Positions 36,495-49,824 of a DNA stretch of 64,000 nucleotides are shown here, in pieces. The notes under the pieces were generated by a model, which did not search any database, was not told where the DNA came from, and saw nothing but the letters and a program-made list of their open reading frames with translations. The stretch lies in the NCBI GenBank assembly GCA_000499405.2, contig HG738137.1, positions 25,413,843 to 25,477,842 of the forward strand, read 5' to 3'. This stretch comes from Onchocerca volvulus. Lineage: Eukaryota > Nematoda > Chromadorea > Rhabditida > Onchocercidae. The position numbers and the translations under genes are program-made. How positions within the stretch are numbered: position 1 is the first letter of the stretch; each line of letters starts with the position of its first letter.

Positions 36495-37271
36495 TTATGA
36501 TCCTTCCGCTTGATCCACCAGTTCTGCTGGAAGAGGACTCTTCGGATGCTTCGATTCGAAATGCTCCTTATAACTCCTTTTATCCATCATTTGTGCCTGG
36601 AAGTAAATGATTAGTTAAAACTTCAGTAAAATGATTTTCTTTAGAAGAATACTCTAGCGACATAGATCGCATTTTGCTCCAACAGGGTATTTTTCATCAT
36701 AGTGACGTTTACATATTTCGAGTGATTTTTATTCTAAGAGTTTCCATCGCATAATTTACATTCCTTTTAAGAAATGTAAATCACAAACGATAAATGATAA
36801 TTTGTTATTAAAAATAACAGAAAAATCAAAAAAACACTTATGCGACATAAAGCAGCTCAATTCTAAACTGATGTTTGAATTAAAAAATAAAATAATGACA
36901 ACTAATGAACACAAAGTCGCTGGCTAATTCTATAAAAATTAAAAAATTTTATCAAAAATATTTCATTTCATTACATCTTAGCAAAATCAAGTTTTGAGAA
37001 CAACATTGAAATACAATTGATAAATTTAGATGAAATTAACCAAATATTAAGTAATCAAAGGAAAAGCTTAAGTTTTGGTACATGAAAAAATTACAATATA
37101 AACATCAGTTTATATATCATTTTTGTTGAAACTTACCATACAAACAGTGCATTTATAGATAAGCGATTTGAGACACGCACCCTTCTGGTCATGTCCGATC
37201 GATTTCTTCAATGCTTCTTGCTTCTTCAGATTCTTCGCCTTAGCTTGCATCTTCATATGTCCGCGCGTCAT
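36495..37271 (-). CDS. ZNF706-like small zinc-finger protein, paralogue A
   Basis: This encodes a 78-residue protein in two minus-strand exons, 37271-37137 and 36596-36495. It has the ZNF706 layout: a basic, Lys/Gln-rich N-terminus of SERF/4F5 type (KNLKKQEALKK, GHDQK), then one C2H2-type finger, CTVC in exon 1 and HFESKH in exon 2, with the intron between the two ligand pairs. The tail is PLPAELVD. The human protein is 76 residues. The finger's Cys and His ligands are intact, but the basic arm differs from its neighbour (MTRGHMKMQAK against MARGHQKFQSQ). A TTTTTTTTCAG acceptor lies 24 bases before the ATG. It is the downstream member of a tandem pair with paralogue B. The function of this family is poorly defined; human ZNF706 has been tied to repressing KLF4 in stem cells. 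Confidence 0.9.
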
Positions 37272-38152
37272 TGCTACTGGTTATTGATTCTAGTGCTGAA
37301 AAAAAAATCAACTGTATAAATTAATTATCTAGAGCTGTAACGAAAAACTAACATAATTGCGACATTTCCTGCAAAAAATACCTGAAATCATTTCTTATTT
37401 TATTTGTTAAAAGATGATTGTTTCATGAGAATTATTAAAACTAAAAACTTCAAAACCAGTTAAAATTTTCTCTATTCATGGAGCACTATAAATTTGATCT
37501 ATCTTGAACTCCATTAATATGCAGCTATTTAAATTACAATTCGACCTTCAGCAAAATTAGCTTCTTCCATAATATATTTTTCGGCTGAAATTTACAAGAA
37601 GAAACTGTGACTCCATCGAATATTTTGTGTCACAGTTTAACTCGATTTAAATTGAACATGAAACCAAACAATTCGTAGGTAAAATCTTTGGACTGATACC
37701 GAGAAAAAGTTGCAGAATTTTCAAATCGGAAAAAAAGACGTTTATTTTTTTAACCGGTAGTTGAAAACCCACATTTAATTATTACACAGTGAAGATAAAA
37801 TAATTGTCGGGGAAAAAACAAAAAGACATTGAAATCACTGCCTATAATTGCACTGATTGAAAAAGCTGATACCATGAAATGTAATGTGGTCAGTCAGTGA
37901 TTTAGTACTCTCTTATATTATACATCACTTTAAAAAATAGTACTGCCAAATCAATCAAATCAGAAAGCAGAAAAAGGAATATTCATAAAATATTTATAAA
38001 AGAAAGAAATAATATACACAACTGTGCCTTCATCAATACAATAATTTCGAAAGAATTCGATAATATGCCGGCAAAATATATGAACAATAATCTTCGAGTA
38101 ATCTTCGATATATCACAAATGGAAAATGAGTGCTAACATAATTCGAATATAT
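37272..38152. other. Spacer between the two ZNF706-like genes
   Basis: 880 bases of AT-rich DNA with no convincing coding signal. The genes are in tandem on the minus strand. The distance is larger than typical for a trans-spliced operon, but both genes have acceptor-like sites just 5' of their ATG. Confidence 0.5.
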
Positions 38153-39041
38153 TTATGCCTGAACATTAACCAGTTCTGGTGGAAGCGCAGCCTTCGGATG
38201 TTTCGATTCGAAATGCTGCTTGTAGGTTTTCGGATCTGGCATCAGCGCCTACAACGAATACTTTTAGTATTTGATTTCGCGAACTTGCTAAAAATCTAAA
38301 AGATACTTATCGGATCATCTTCTGCTTGTAGAAAACAAATTTTTACTTCTTATTAAATTCTTCTATCAATCCTTTGAAGTTACTAGTTTTCCGAAAATTT
38401 TAAAAAAGATTAGTCGTATAGCTTTTTTTGTCACATAAATTTGTAATCACAAGACTGCAACCATTATATATTTTAAATATGCTGGTTAATAAAATTGAAT
38501 ATCTGAGGACGAAATTTAAAATGATCAAATCCTATAATCCTTCAAGATAAAGTAAGATTTCTCGCCAGGAAACAATTCATTCTAAAATCATTCCATTGTA
38601 ATAATGGCCCTTCAAAATGACTATTTGCTTTAGCTATTAACTTCTACCCATATTATTTTTTTACATCTATTTCATCCGTTTTGACGAAGTGTTGAAAAAC
38701 AACTTCCAAATCAATGGGTAAAATTCTAGTACAACTTATGCGTTTTAATAAAAGCCAAAGAATAAAATGGGATAAATGAAAATCACCAGTTTAAAGTTAC
38801 AGAATCTAAAAAATTTACAAAGTTATTCATTATTGTGTACAACAGATCATCGAAAATCTAAGTCAAATTTGTCGACTGTAACCGAACATTCAAAACAAAA
38901 CTTTACCATACAAACGGTACACTTATGTGTCAGCGCTTTTATAGCAGCCGCTTTCTGATCATTTCCCTTTGATTTTCTCAATTCCTCTTGTTTCTTCAAA
39001 TTTTTCTGCTGTGACTGAAATTTCTGGTGACCACGAGCCAT
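38153..39041 (-). CDS. ZNF706: ZNF706 orthologue-like zinc-finger protein, paralogue B
   Basis: Two minus-strand exons, 39041-38907 and 38248-38153, encode 76 residues, exactly the length of human ZNF706. The N-terminus reads MARGHQKFQSQQKNLKKQ and continues with a basic GNDQKAAAIKAL segment. The finger has CTVC at the end of exon 1 and HFESKH in exon 2. The C-terminus is AALPPELVNVQA, close to the mammalian tail. The exon split between the Cys pair and the His pair is the same as in paralogue A, so the two arose by tandem duplication. B is the more conserved copy. An acceptor-like TATTTTGCAG lies about 33 bases before the ATG. Confidence 0.94.
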
Positions 39042-40873
39042 TGAGTTTTTTTTTTTATTTTAACACTATTATGCTGCAAAATATCCAAACATTAGAGATC
39101 AATCCTCGATGAATATTTTGAAATGGTTTCACATTACTCGAGAATTCCGAAAAATCAAAATTCCACAATAATCAATATTCCATTATCTTAGAGAGACGCA
39201 AAACAGTACGAGCGTCATGAAATCAGAAAAATCTATGATCCAAACTAAGGCATATTACTTCTTCTTGCAATGCATTAGAAAGGATAAGAGAATTATTTTC
39301 TACAATAATAAAAACAAAGCTGTCACCAAAATAAGGTTTCTAAAGTTCTTGCAACAAGAATAAACTTTGACCTGTTAAAATAAGTTAACTAACGAAAAAT
39401 TGAAAAAAAAAGATGAAAGTTTAACTGTAAGTGGCACAATTTATCTAAATGAATCCACATAATCTTTTTGATTCAATGAAATCTGAAATTTTCGATGCAA
39501 TTAACTTCTAGCAATCACTTCCCTGCCAATAAAAAAAAAATAAATATGCTGACAAATCGATTGTTTTATAATGAAATATATTGAAAGCCTACACTATTAA
39601 CATTACCGAGCACAAAACAAGAAGTAAAGAAAGACATAGTTCCAGAATAGGTGCCAGGTAGTGAAGTTCTCAAGATGATAATAGCAATTAACTTCCAATA
39701 AAAAAACAAATAAAAAATATCCTGACAAATTCATGACTAATTCCACCAGGAAACGGATAATCGGTCAGGCGAACTTTTCATTCAGCATCGTTTAAAACAG
39801 ATTTATCAACAGATTTACCGTTTAAAAAATTTTTAAGGTCGCCGTTACTATAGCATAATACTAGATACAAAGCAAAGTTAGGGAAGAGGAAAAGGAAAGA
39901 AGGTTAGATATCATAGTTCTGTAATCATATATTTTTTAAAACTACCAATGATTCAAGATTCTCGGAAAAGAGCAAACTGAAATATTCGCTTAATCTTTTC
40001 CACTCTATAAACACTAAAATAAAGCTTATATTTGATAAAGAAATCAATGAAAATCTAAACAACCGTCAATCATTTCTTCATGAAAAATCGGAAGAAACAT
40101 TCACAATATGCTCTTTTAAATTTCAAAATCCCTAATCCTTTATCTCGAATAAACAAAATCCATTAAAAATAATGCAACCCGTCAGAGCATATACTATTAA
40201 TACACTTTTGAATTGAAAAAATAGCAATATTAGTGAATGAATTAGTGATAATATAAATATGGCAAGAAGCCAATAAACTCTTCTAGTAACAGGAAAAAAT
40301 AAATTGTACAGAAGCTAACAACTTTATTTTACAAACAAATAATTTATAAAAAAATTTCGTGAACGGCAAAAATGCAAAGAGATATAACAACTATTCTCAG
40401 AAAATGAGCATAAAGCATAGAGCTACCATTCACTCATCCTAATATTATTTGTCACCGGAAAGAGAAGCTCATCATTTCTCTTAAGACTTTTTGCAAACAA
40501 TTATCAAATTCTGAAATTATGAAGAATAATAACAAATTGAAACAATTACAAAAAAGTAAGAGAGTGTAAAAATTAAATTATTCAGCGCAAATTAATTATA
40601 TTTTTAATTAATTTTTGGTTTTCTATTTTCGCTGTAAATTCTTGACTCTGCATTCTAAATTTATGATAGAATAAGAAGGAATCCTATTATTGAAGCATTC
40701 CAGGTAACTTGAAAGAAACTGATTTAATTTAGAACAAAATAATGCCTCAAAAACATTAAAAACATCACAATGAAAGTCCGAAGAGATTTCGCAATATAAA
40801 TTCTTACCTTATTGAAAACTATTACATATAAATTCGACAATATTTGACTGCTGGAACAAGGAATAACGAAAAT
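39042..40873. other. Intergenic region, no gene seen
   Basis: 1.8 kb of AT-rich DNA between the ZNF706-like pair and MRPL12. Short frames only, none with a family signal. No repeats of note were recognised. Confidence 0.5.
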
Positions 40874-42306
40874 TTAGACAATTTCACAGACAGCACCTAA
40901 TTTTTCAAGTTTTGCTTTCAATTCTTCAGCTTCATTTTTACTTAAATCTTCTTTCACCGTACCAGGCAATGCTTCGACAAATTTTTTCGCCTGTACCAAA
41001 TTGAAACCTTCCATTGTTGTGCGGATTTCTTTTATTAGTGGGATTTTTTTTGATTCATCCAGTTTCATTAATTTCACCGAGAAAAATGTCTTCTGTGATG
41101 CCTCAGGTTTCTCCACCTTCGCTTCTTCTTCTAGAACAGAAAAAAAGAAATTTAATACGCATAAGAGAAATAAATTGCAGAGGAGAGTTGCGGCAAAAAA
41201 AAAAATCTCGCTCATAAAGAAGAAAAATGTTTTTAAAAACATCGATATTTTTTGTCTGAAAATCCAAAACTTTATGACCGAAATTTTTACTTGTAATAGA
41301 GGTAGCTGAAGTAGCAAAAGACTGAGCAAAAACGGGAGCGTCCGGCAAATCCAATTTCTTTTTCAATGTGCTATTCAAATCTGCCACTTCAAAAATCGTT
41401 AAATTGACTATTTCGTTTGCTAGCCGAAGAATCCGTTCCGATACCACCTTTTCACCATCGGGATATGGAAGTGGGGATGCCTTTCCTTGCTCCAACGGCA
41501 GCTGGGCAGTTTTTTGGTCAACAGTTGATTTTTCGGATAATTCCATTCTTTTCATATCATTCATAGAAGGAATCTGTGTTGCTACTTCTTGTTTTTTTTC
41601 TGAGATTATGGACGACCGTTCAGCATTGTCGGACTTTTCAGCTTTTGTAGATATTGGAGTTGCTTTTTCAGTTTCTGAAGATTTTGAAGCTGATTTTTCT
41701 AATGGCAGTGGTGCTTCTGTTGTACCCCCTGAAAGAAAAATTCATTTATGTCAAAAGAGAGATTTACTTCTAGACTGACATTTATCCTACTTTATTTCTT
41801 AATTAACTTTAAATCAATTAGTAAAATCGTTTGAAATATGAGCAAAAACTATTGGCGAAATAATCCTATAAAACCAATATCCAACTAATTAGCAAGTAGT
41901 AGGAAAAGCAACAAAATAAATTGGACACTTTATAATAACCATGAAACGGCAGCATCAGATGTTATCTCTAAAACAAAGCAGCCTAAATCATCAATCACTA
42001 ACTTTTTAAATGCCAAAGGATAGGTTTTAAGGAAATAAATGAAAACTTGAATCAATGACCTCTTTAAGAGAATTAATAATCGATCGAATCCATTATAATC
42101 AATTATTACTGTCAAATTATGTCCTACATAAAAATCCAAAAAAAAAAAATGTTGAAAAAAATAAGAAATCCCTAAAATGAGCTTATGATTACAATAATAA
42201 ATAGATAATAACCTGTGGCAAGCCTTGTGTTCCTTATTAATAATGTGAAAAAATTTCGTGAAGTGATTGCTCTTGCCAATACATTTCGTAGACAAACTAT
42301 TTCCAT
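40874..42306 (-). CDS. MRPL12: Mitochondrial ribosomal protein L12 (bL12m) with an expanded linker
   Basis: bL12m forms the ribosome stalk that recruits translation factors. Minus-strand exons are 42306-42213, 41728-41291 and 41130-40874; phases agree and give 262 residues. The N-terminus (MEIVCLRNVLARAITSRNFF) is basic and hydrophobic, as expected for a mitochondrial leader. The dimerisation helix region (SERILRLANEIVNLTIFEVADLN) and the C-terminal domain with IPLIKEIRTTM and NLVQAKKFVEALP are typical L12. About 90 residues rich in Lys, Glu, Ser and Thr lie between the leader and the dimerisation region; human MRPL12 has 198 residues and no such insert. That segment is the odd feature. The ATG at 42306 lies 15 bases after an acceptor-like TTTTTTAAG, which may be a spliced-leader site. 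Confidence 0.93.
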
Positions 42307-43417
42307 ATTCTCTAATAATCCTTAAAAAATAAATCAGTTTAAACAAAACATAAATTAAGTGATTTTCTGTAAAATTTTCATAGAATGATATGATATAGTA
42401 ATCGTAAAATAAAGGATATCAGTAATAGCCATATCAAACGTAATCATACTGTGCTCCTTTTCAAATATGCACATCATACGTTCCAGTTCTATTGTAAAAT
42501 AAAATGCAAGCAACAGTATGCAATCTATTCCTGTCGCAAAAAGCAAACTCCAATATATAATTCAATCTCTTCTTGTAATACGCAAGCTATAGTTTGCATG
42601 ACTTGCTCTTCTTGCAAGATGCAAGCTATATTCCATGACCTATTTCTGATGCTTTTGAGATGCAAACCATTAAACTAATTGCTTACAAGTCCGAAAAGTC
42701 ATCTACTGAACTCAACCTAAATTATCAAAGTCACCTTTCAGAACAAAATGAACAATTCCTGGAAATAAACACTGCAACTGACAAATTTAACAAAATATAC
42801 AGTAGTATGATGATCGTTGTAAGACCAAAACTGGCGAACAAACGAAGAATATGAGAAAAACATGGACATTACTAACGTAGCTGAAGATGCGACTTATGTG
42901 GTGCGTGCGAAGATTTTCCTTATAAATTTAAATATATTACCATTTGCAGATTAATCGATCAAATTTTCCAAACATTTCAAATACCATCATTTTCTCTCTC
43001 TCTCTCAGAGAAAAAAAAGTATTGTCTCAAATCATTCCATTTAATCTATCTATACTTCGTCTGTTATTACAGTTCATGATAAATTGATAAAATATGTTGT
43101 AGAATATCAACAGTATTCCAGTTCTCTAAAACACCTTGAATTTAAGTTATTTTTCTTCAAAATATGCTATACTAATCATTAATGATAAAAATGCTTGAAT
43201 TTCATAAAATTAATTGCTGTAATAAAAATAACGGAAAATATTGGTAGAAATTTGTCTTTGCATCAATTTGATTGAAATTTTCAATAGAAATTCCAACCAC
43301 AATCAATGAGAACTCACTCAACAGAAGCTAAAAAAGTACTTATTCTTTTTTCTATATATTTTTTAATTGCATTTTATCATTAAAACTATCATTATCATCT
43401 TCATTTTTATTTCTTAC
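42307..43417. other. Intergenic region with short GCAAGCTATA-type repeats
   Basis: No gene recognised. Around 42500-42670, words such as GCAAGCTATA, TTTGCATGACTTGC and TCTTGCAAGATGCAAGC recur imperfectly and share wording with the 8470-8730 repeat family. A (TC)n run of about 12 bases is at 42992-43007. Confidence 0.4.
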
Positions 43418-46087
43418 TAGCTGGATTCAGCCACGGGAGCATGGTCGATCCAGCTATTCTATATAAATAACAATGTCAATGTTTATTTGTTTAAAATTTT
43501 AAATTTCCGAAAGTTCTTAAACACACGCCTTATCTATAAAACACCTCTCAGTTCAAAATCATATTCAAAATCATAGAAGTCGGAAAATTCTTATCTGTTG
43601 CTTTGAAACTTTGAAACAACGTTGTATTCGAATACGCGCATATTTTTGCATACGTGCTGCTGTAGCTTAGTCTGGTTAAATGAAAAAAAAGAAAAGAGAA
43701 AGCGCACATTTCAAGTGTTGGGGAAAAAACTGGTACTTCGTGATTAGATTCGTAGTTTGATTGGATTGGAGTTGATTCTTGCTATTATGATTCGGCTAGG
43801 TTAGCAATAGGTTTGATGAGATTTTTTTTTTTTGTCTTGTGTGACAGAGATGAATGCTGTTGAGAATGGTTTTATTGGCTGATGAAGAGTGATTCTTCGT
43901 AATAAACAATTATCAGAGAAAATCCAGGCAAAGTGATCACTGGATTATTCTTTCCTTTATCGATAATAGAGAAGAATACTATTCAAGTGAATTGTCGGAT
44001 TGTTGTTACTGTTGTGTTGCTTTGAATTATCGAATCGGAATCCTTCGAACTCCGAACTGTTGCTGTTGCTGCGTCGATCTTTGTCGTAATTTGACGAAGA
44101 TCAAGTAAATCAACGTCAACCCAAGAGAGAAGTATGCTTTTTAATTCACTTTCTAATCGGTTAAACTTTTTATATTGGTTTCTTAACTTAAATACATCAG
44201 AACGCATACCAACAATAAACTTGAGGCCTTTTGGTAAAGTAATAAATTGCAGTATTTTAGAACGCGTTTATCTCTAAATTGAAGCGTAAGCATGTTTGTC
44301 GCCCCTTTGAAACTATGTCGAGCCACTTGAACTTTATTATTTCTTGATCAGCATCAAACACGATTCCGTGTTCAGCAATCACGCGATTATAATCGCCTTG
44401 CATTCTATACAATTCAGTTGATAATTAATTATAGCTTGAGCCCGCATTTTCTCATCAACACTATGATTGAAGTATGCCCTTATTGCAAGGCTATGAAATT
44501 TAGTGGAGAAACGAAAGGCATGTTTTTACGCCGCCGGAAAAATTAAACTGCCTCAACTTGAAGAACCGCCAAAGTCATTAATAATTTGCTTGCGGATTTA
44601 TTGCCGAAATAAAGCGTTTCCTATTTAAATCAGGAAATACAACTTGAGCTTCCAAATGACATTGTTCGGCGTAGAAATGCATCACAATTTTGCCAACTTT
44701 CATAACAACAAATTTATGCCAACTTTCAAGATGAAAGGACAAATTTATCATAAAGCCGGCTCTCTGCTTTCGTTGCCAGATAGTCAACATAAATTCTTAC
44801 AAATGTATTTCCTCTGTGATAGCAATGTTGAATTGACTGCACGCTGCGGAATTCATACCGACATAGAAAAATCCTTGGTTTCCCACATAGAAAGAATCAT
44901 CGCTGTTTTTTTGTTTTTTTTTGTTGGCAATAAATACGATAACCTAAGTTTGATCTTTGCGAGATTTTCTTTGGATAAGCTAAAGCAGATGGATTGCATC
45001 TGAACTGTTCTCGACATTGATTTTTGGCTGAACTTGAATTGAATTCAAAACTGTTCAACTGAATTGTTGTACTGTTGCTACTGCAAAAAATTATATATGG
45101 TATTAAAAGATACTAACAGTCGTAAATGTTCGTTTGTCCAAAATCTTAAATCTCCGAATGTTTTTATCTACTGTTTTGAAATTTTGATAGAACGTTGCAC
45201 TGGAATACGCGCATACTTTACCGAGCCTACTGAGCGTTGCATACTGAAGGCCACGTCCATTCTGCGAAAAGTAGCGTGGTTAATAGATTCAATCCGCTCA
45301 CTTACTTTTATTTGTCTCGGTTGACAAATAAAAAAAATAAATGTATCTTTACAAAAACAACATACCTATTCGAATGTTACGTTGTATCAAAATTTCAAAT
45401 CAATGGGCTAACACTTGAAATGCTGTGTCAAAATGAACATTGAACATTTACGATAAAGAAGCAATCCAAGATATGACCTAGTATTAGAAATAATATTGCC
45501 TAATATTAGAAGAGATAATTCATAAATTCTTGAAGGAAACATTTCATTATACACTATTACGATCTTGACATTTTTCGACGCAACTGTATTCCCCACAAAT
45601 CAAAAAGTAAACGAATTACATCTCTCATTAAGCAAAAAACAAACGAAAAACTTGAATTACTTGCCTTGTTTATTTAAAAACACGCGTCCATTCGAATGCA
45701 ACACGCATGAAAATTCCAAATCAATCGATGAAGAACTTGAAACGTTGCAAGAAATAGCCGCATCAATGCAGAAAGTAGGCGTAGTGAATAAATTCTATCC
45801 GTTCGTGAAGGCGCGGTACGGGACAGGGTCAAAAAATTCAGTCCGCTGATGAGGGTGTGATGCAGGGCAAAGTTGAAAAAATTCAGCCCCTTCACTTACT
45901 CTTAATTGACACGGACGTGACACGTAAAAAAATTAAGTGCGTTTATGTAAAAAAGACCCATTCGAATGCAAGGTGTGTCAAAATTTGAAAGCAATCGGTG
46001 GAGAACTTACAAAGTTTTGTGGGCTGTAACAGGGAACATTTACATTTTTATTCATATAGATTACTCGAGCTGATTTGTAATCAGCTA
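43418..46087. mobile_element. Non-autonomous DNA element with inverted termini and terminal hairpins
   Basis: The two ends mirror each other. The left end holds TAGCTGGAT...ATCCAGCTA (43418-43456, a hairpin), then TCTATATAAATA...AATGTT (43458-43483). The right end, read on the other strand, holds TAGCTGAT...ATCAGCT (46068-46087, a hairpin), then TCTATATGAATA...AATGTT (46060-46035). The 26-base terminal segments differ at 3 positions. A further inner match lies at about 43597-43632 and 45960-45994 (TTGCTTT...ATTCGAAT). Inside, the word (C)ATTCGAATG followed by a CAAAATTT-type and AATCAATGG/GCAATCGG-type run recurs in the same orientation at about 45370, 45688 and 45958. A minus-strand open frame of 70 codons (44578-44790) is the only sizeable frame. 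I saw no transposase and no clear target-site duplication. The class (TIR element, MITE cluster or Helitron-like) is undecided. Confidence 0.65.
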
Positions 46088-46514
46088 TTAATGCCAAATG
46101 CACAAATGCCCACCTGTTATCGTTTAAAGTAGTATTCATCTTATTTTCCTGAATATTTCTAATAACAGCTTGTGTTTAAAGATAACTGATAATAGCTTAT
46201 GTTCATAGATAAAAGAAATTCTTAGATAACTATCTATGGAAGGTCGAATCATTTTTAATTTCCCAAGTCTTATTAGTTTGCAATTATCTTAGGTAATTTT
46301 TTTCCCCCTCCCCTTCCTAAATATTTTATCGCCACATTACAGACTTCATTATTATTAAAATTTTAAATTATCGATGATGATATTTTCTTCAACTCGTATC
46401 ACCATATATGGTTCCGCCAGCGAAGTTCCTAACTCCATTCGGCGTTGTTCCGAAATTTCGCTCACGTTTGCAGAATGAAAAGCTTTGGAAGATCGAAAAT
46501 TAGATGCATACAAT

Positions 46515-46800
46515 CAATGATTCATAGTATGAGTCCAATTTTTGATTCACCGTATAAGTCTAATTTTCGATTCACTGTATGAATCTCATTTTCGATTCAT
46601 AATACGAGTTTAATTTCCCATTCACCATACAGAGTCTAATTTCCAATTCATTTTCTGATTCATCGTTTCAGTTAATTATTGACCCACCGCATGAGTCTAA
46701 TTTTTCAAATTAACACACAAGTCAAATTTCCGATTCATAATACGGAGTCTAATTTTTTATTCGCTATACAAATGAGTCTAATTTTTGATTCACCGTACTT
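46515..46800. repeat. 25- to 29-bp minisatellite, about nine imperfect copies
   Basis: The unit TTTTTGATTCACCGTATAAG plus TCTAA (25 bases) is repeated with changes and length variation (25-29 bases, one long unit). It lies between the terminal-repeat element and rps-5. No open frame runs through it. Confidence 0.8.
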
Positions 46801-48089
46801 CTGTTTTTTTGAAAAAAATATATTGCTTTTGTCATTATTTCACAAATGACACGGAAGTGTCATTGGTCGTCGTCTCATAAATCTAAAAGAAAAAAAGATC
46901 GATTAAACGAAGATCGATCGAAAAAATCGACTCAAGCGATTAAACATGTTACTAAATTCACTACATGACCAATCTAGTAACATTTCCCATAATCATTCGC
47001 ACGAATTAAAGAAAACTTACTTCGAAGCTAGCATTTAGTCGAGACGGTTATTTTCACAATGCCCCGACCAATGTAGCACAACTCACATGCCGGAACATTG
47101 AGGCCTGGCTTTCTCGATAGGATATGCAGTAATAATGAAGGGATGCGGTTGATATCTTGTCAGTTATTATCACTTGTAATTTGATTAGGTGATGTACGGT
47201 TATATCAGTGATATTCAGTTTTCTTGAATTTTTAACGCGATATTTTCTTAAATCTTTGACATTAGATTGCAAGAATTTTGTGCTATTGTATTTGTTGCTA
47301 TTTTAAGTTAATTTCATGCTTCATTTGACAATTACTTCCATACTTCCAATTTAATTCCACACTTTCTTATTTGTATTTTAACCGAAAATTTTAACTATTG
47401 ATCTTGATTTCACAAATGATATGGTGTTATCGAGTCATTCATGATTTATTCTAGTTCAAATCTGTTGTTTTGCCATTATTACTCGCTGTAATTATTGCTA
47501 TTTATGCTTATGTTTATCGATTACTGGTAATAATGTTATCGACGATATCATCTTCGTTTTTTTTTTTTTTTTTTTTACTAATTATTATTAACGTGTAGAC
47601 GGCAGTTCTGAGATATTCATTAATTAGGGTCCGTAAGTTTGAGCGTACTTAATAAATTGTCTTTGATATCTTAGTTCGGTGAGATTTTTGACGGAAAGTG
47701 CTACTCGCATGTAGAAGAGATGACGCGTTAAAGCTAAGTACGGCAAGAAATAAATATTTGATGATAGATGAAATTGTTCTAGTTGGTACGGCATATGATT
47801 TAAATTCAAGCTACAACAATAGCACTACATTAAAACACTAAAATATTTAGTTGTCAGTCACATAAAACGATGTATCCTAATCGAATTGATAATGCAAAAG
47901 TTGGAATTTGACGTCTCTTCATAGTTTCGAACGATGATGTTGATTTTATGATTAGTTATCATTAAAAACATGCATGTTCTAGTTGAATTGATAATCCGGG
48001 AATATAAAAATTAATCAATCAATTTAATGGATGCCTAATGGCCCGGAAAATTTCAGGTATTTAAAAGGTGAAGTAGTTCTTACGTGAAC
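46801..48089. other. Upstream region of rps-5
   Basis: AT-rich with a T-run of about 19 at 47558-47576. A TTTCAG at 48051-48056, 33 bases before the rps-5 ATG, is a candidate spliced-leader acceptor. No gene is seen between the minisatellite and rps-5. Confidence 0.5.

Positions 48090-49824
<1,735 letters not shown>

Noticed and set aside
41001..41778. Plus-strand open frames opposite MRPL12 (102, 67 and 136 codons)
   Set aside because: They mirror the real minus-strand exons and have no homology.
48084..48089. GTG start two codons upstream of the rps-5 ATG
   Set aside because: Nuclear genes of animals initiate at ATG almost always, and the ATG at 48090 gives the expected protein.
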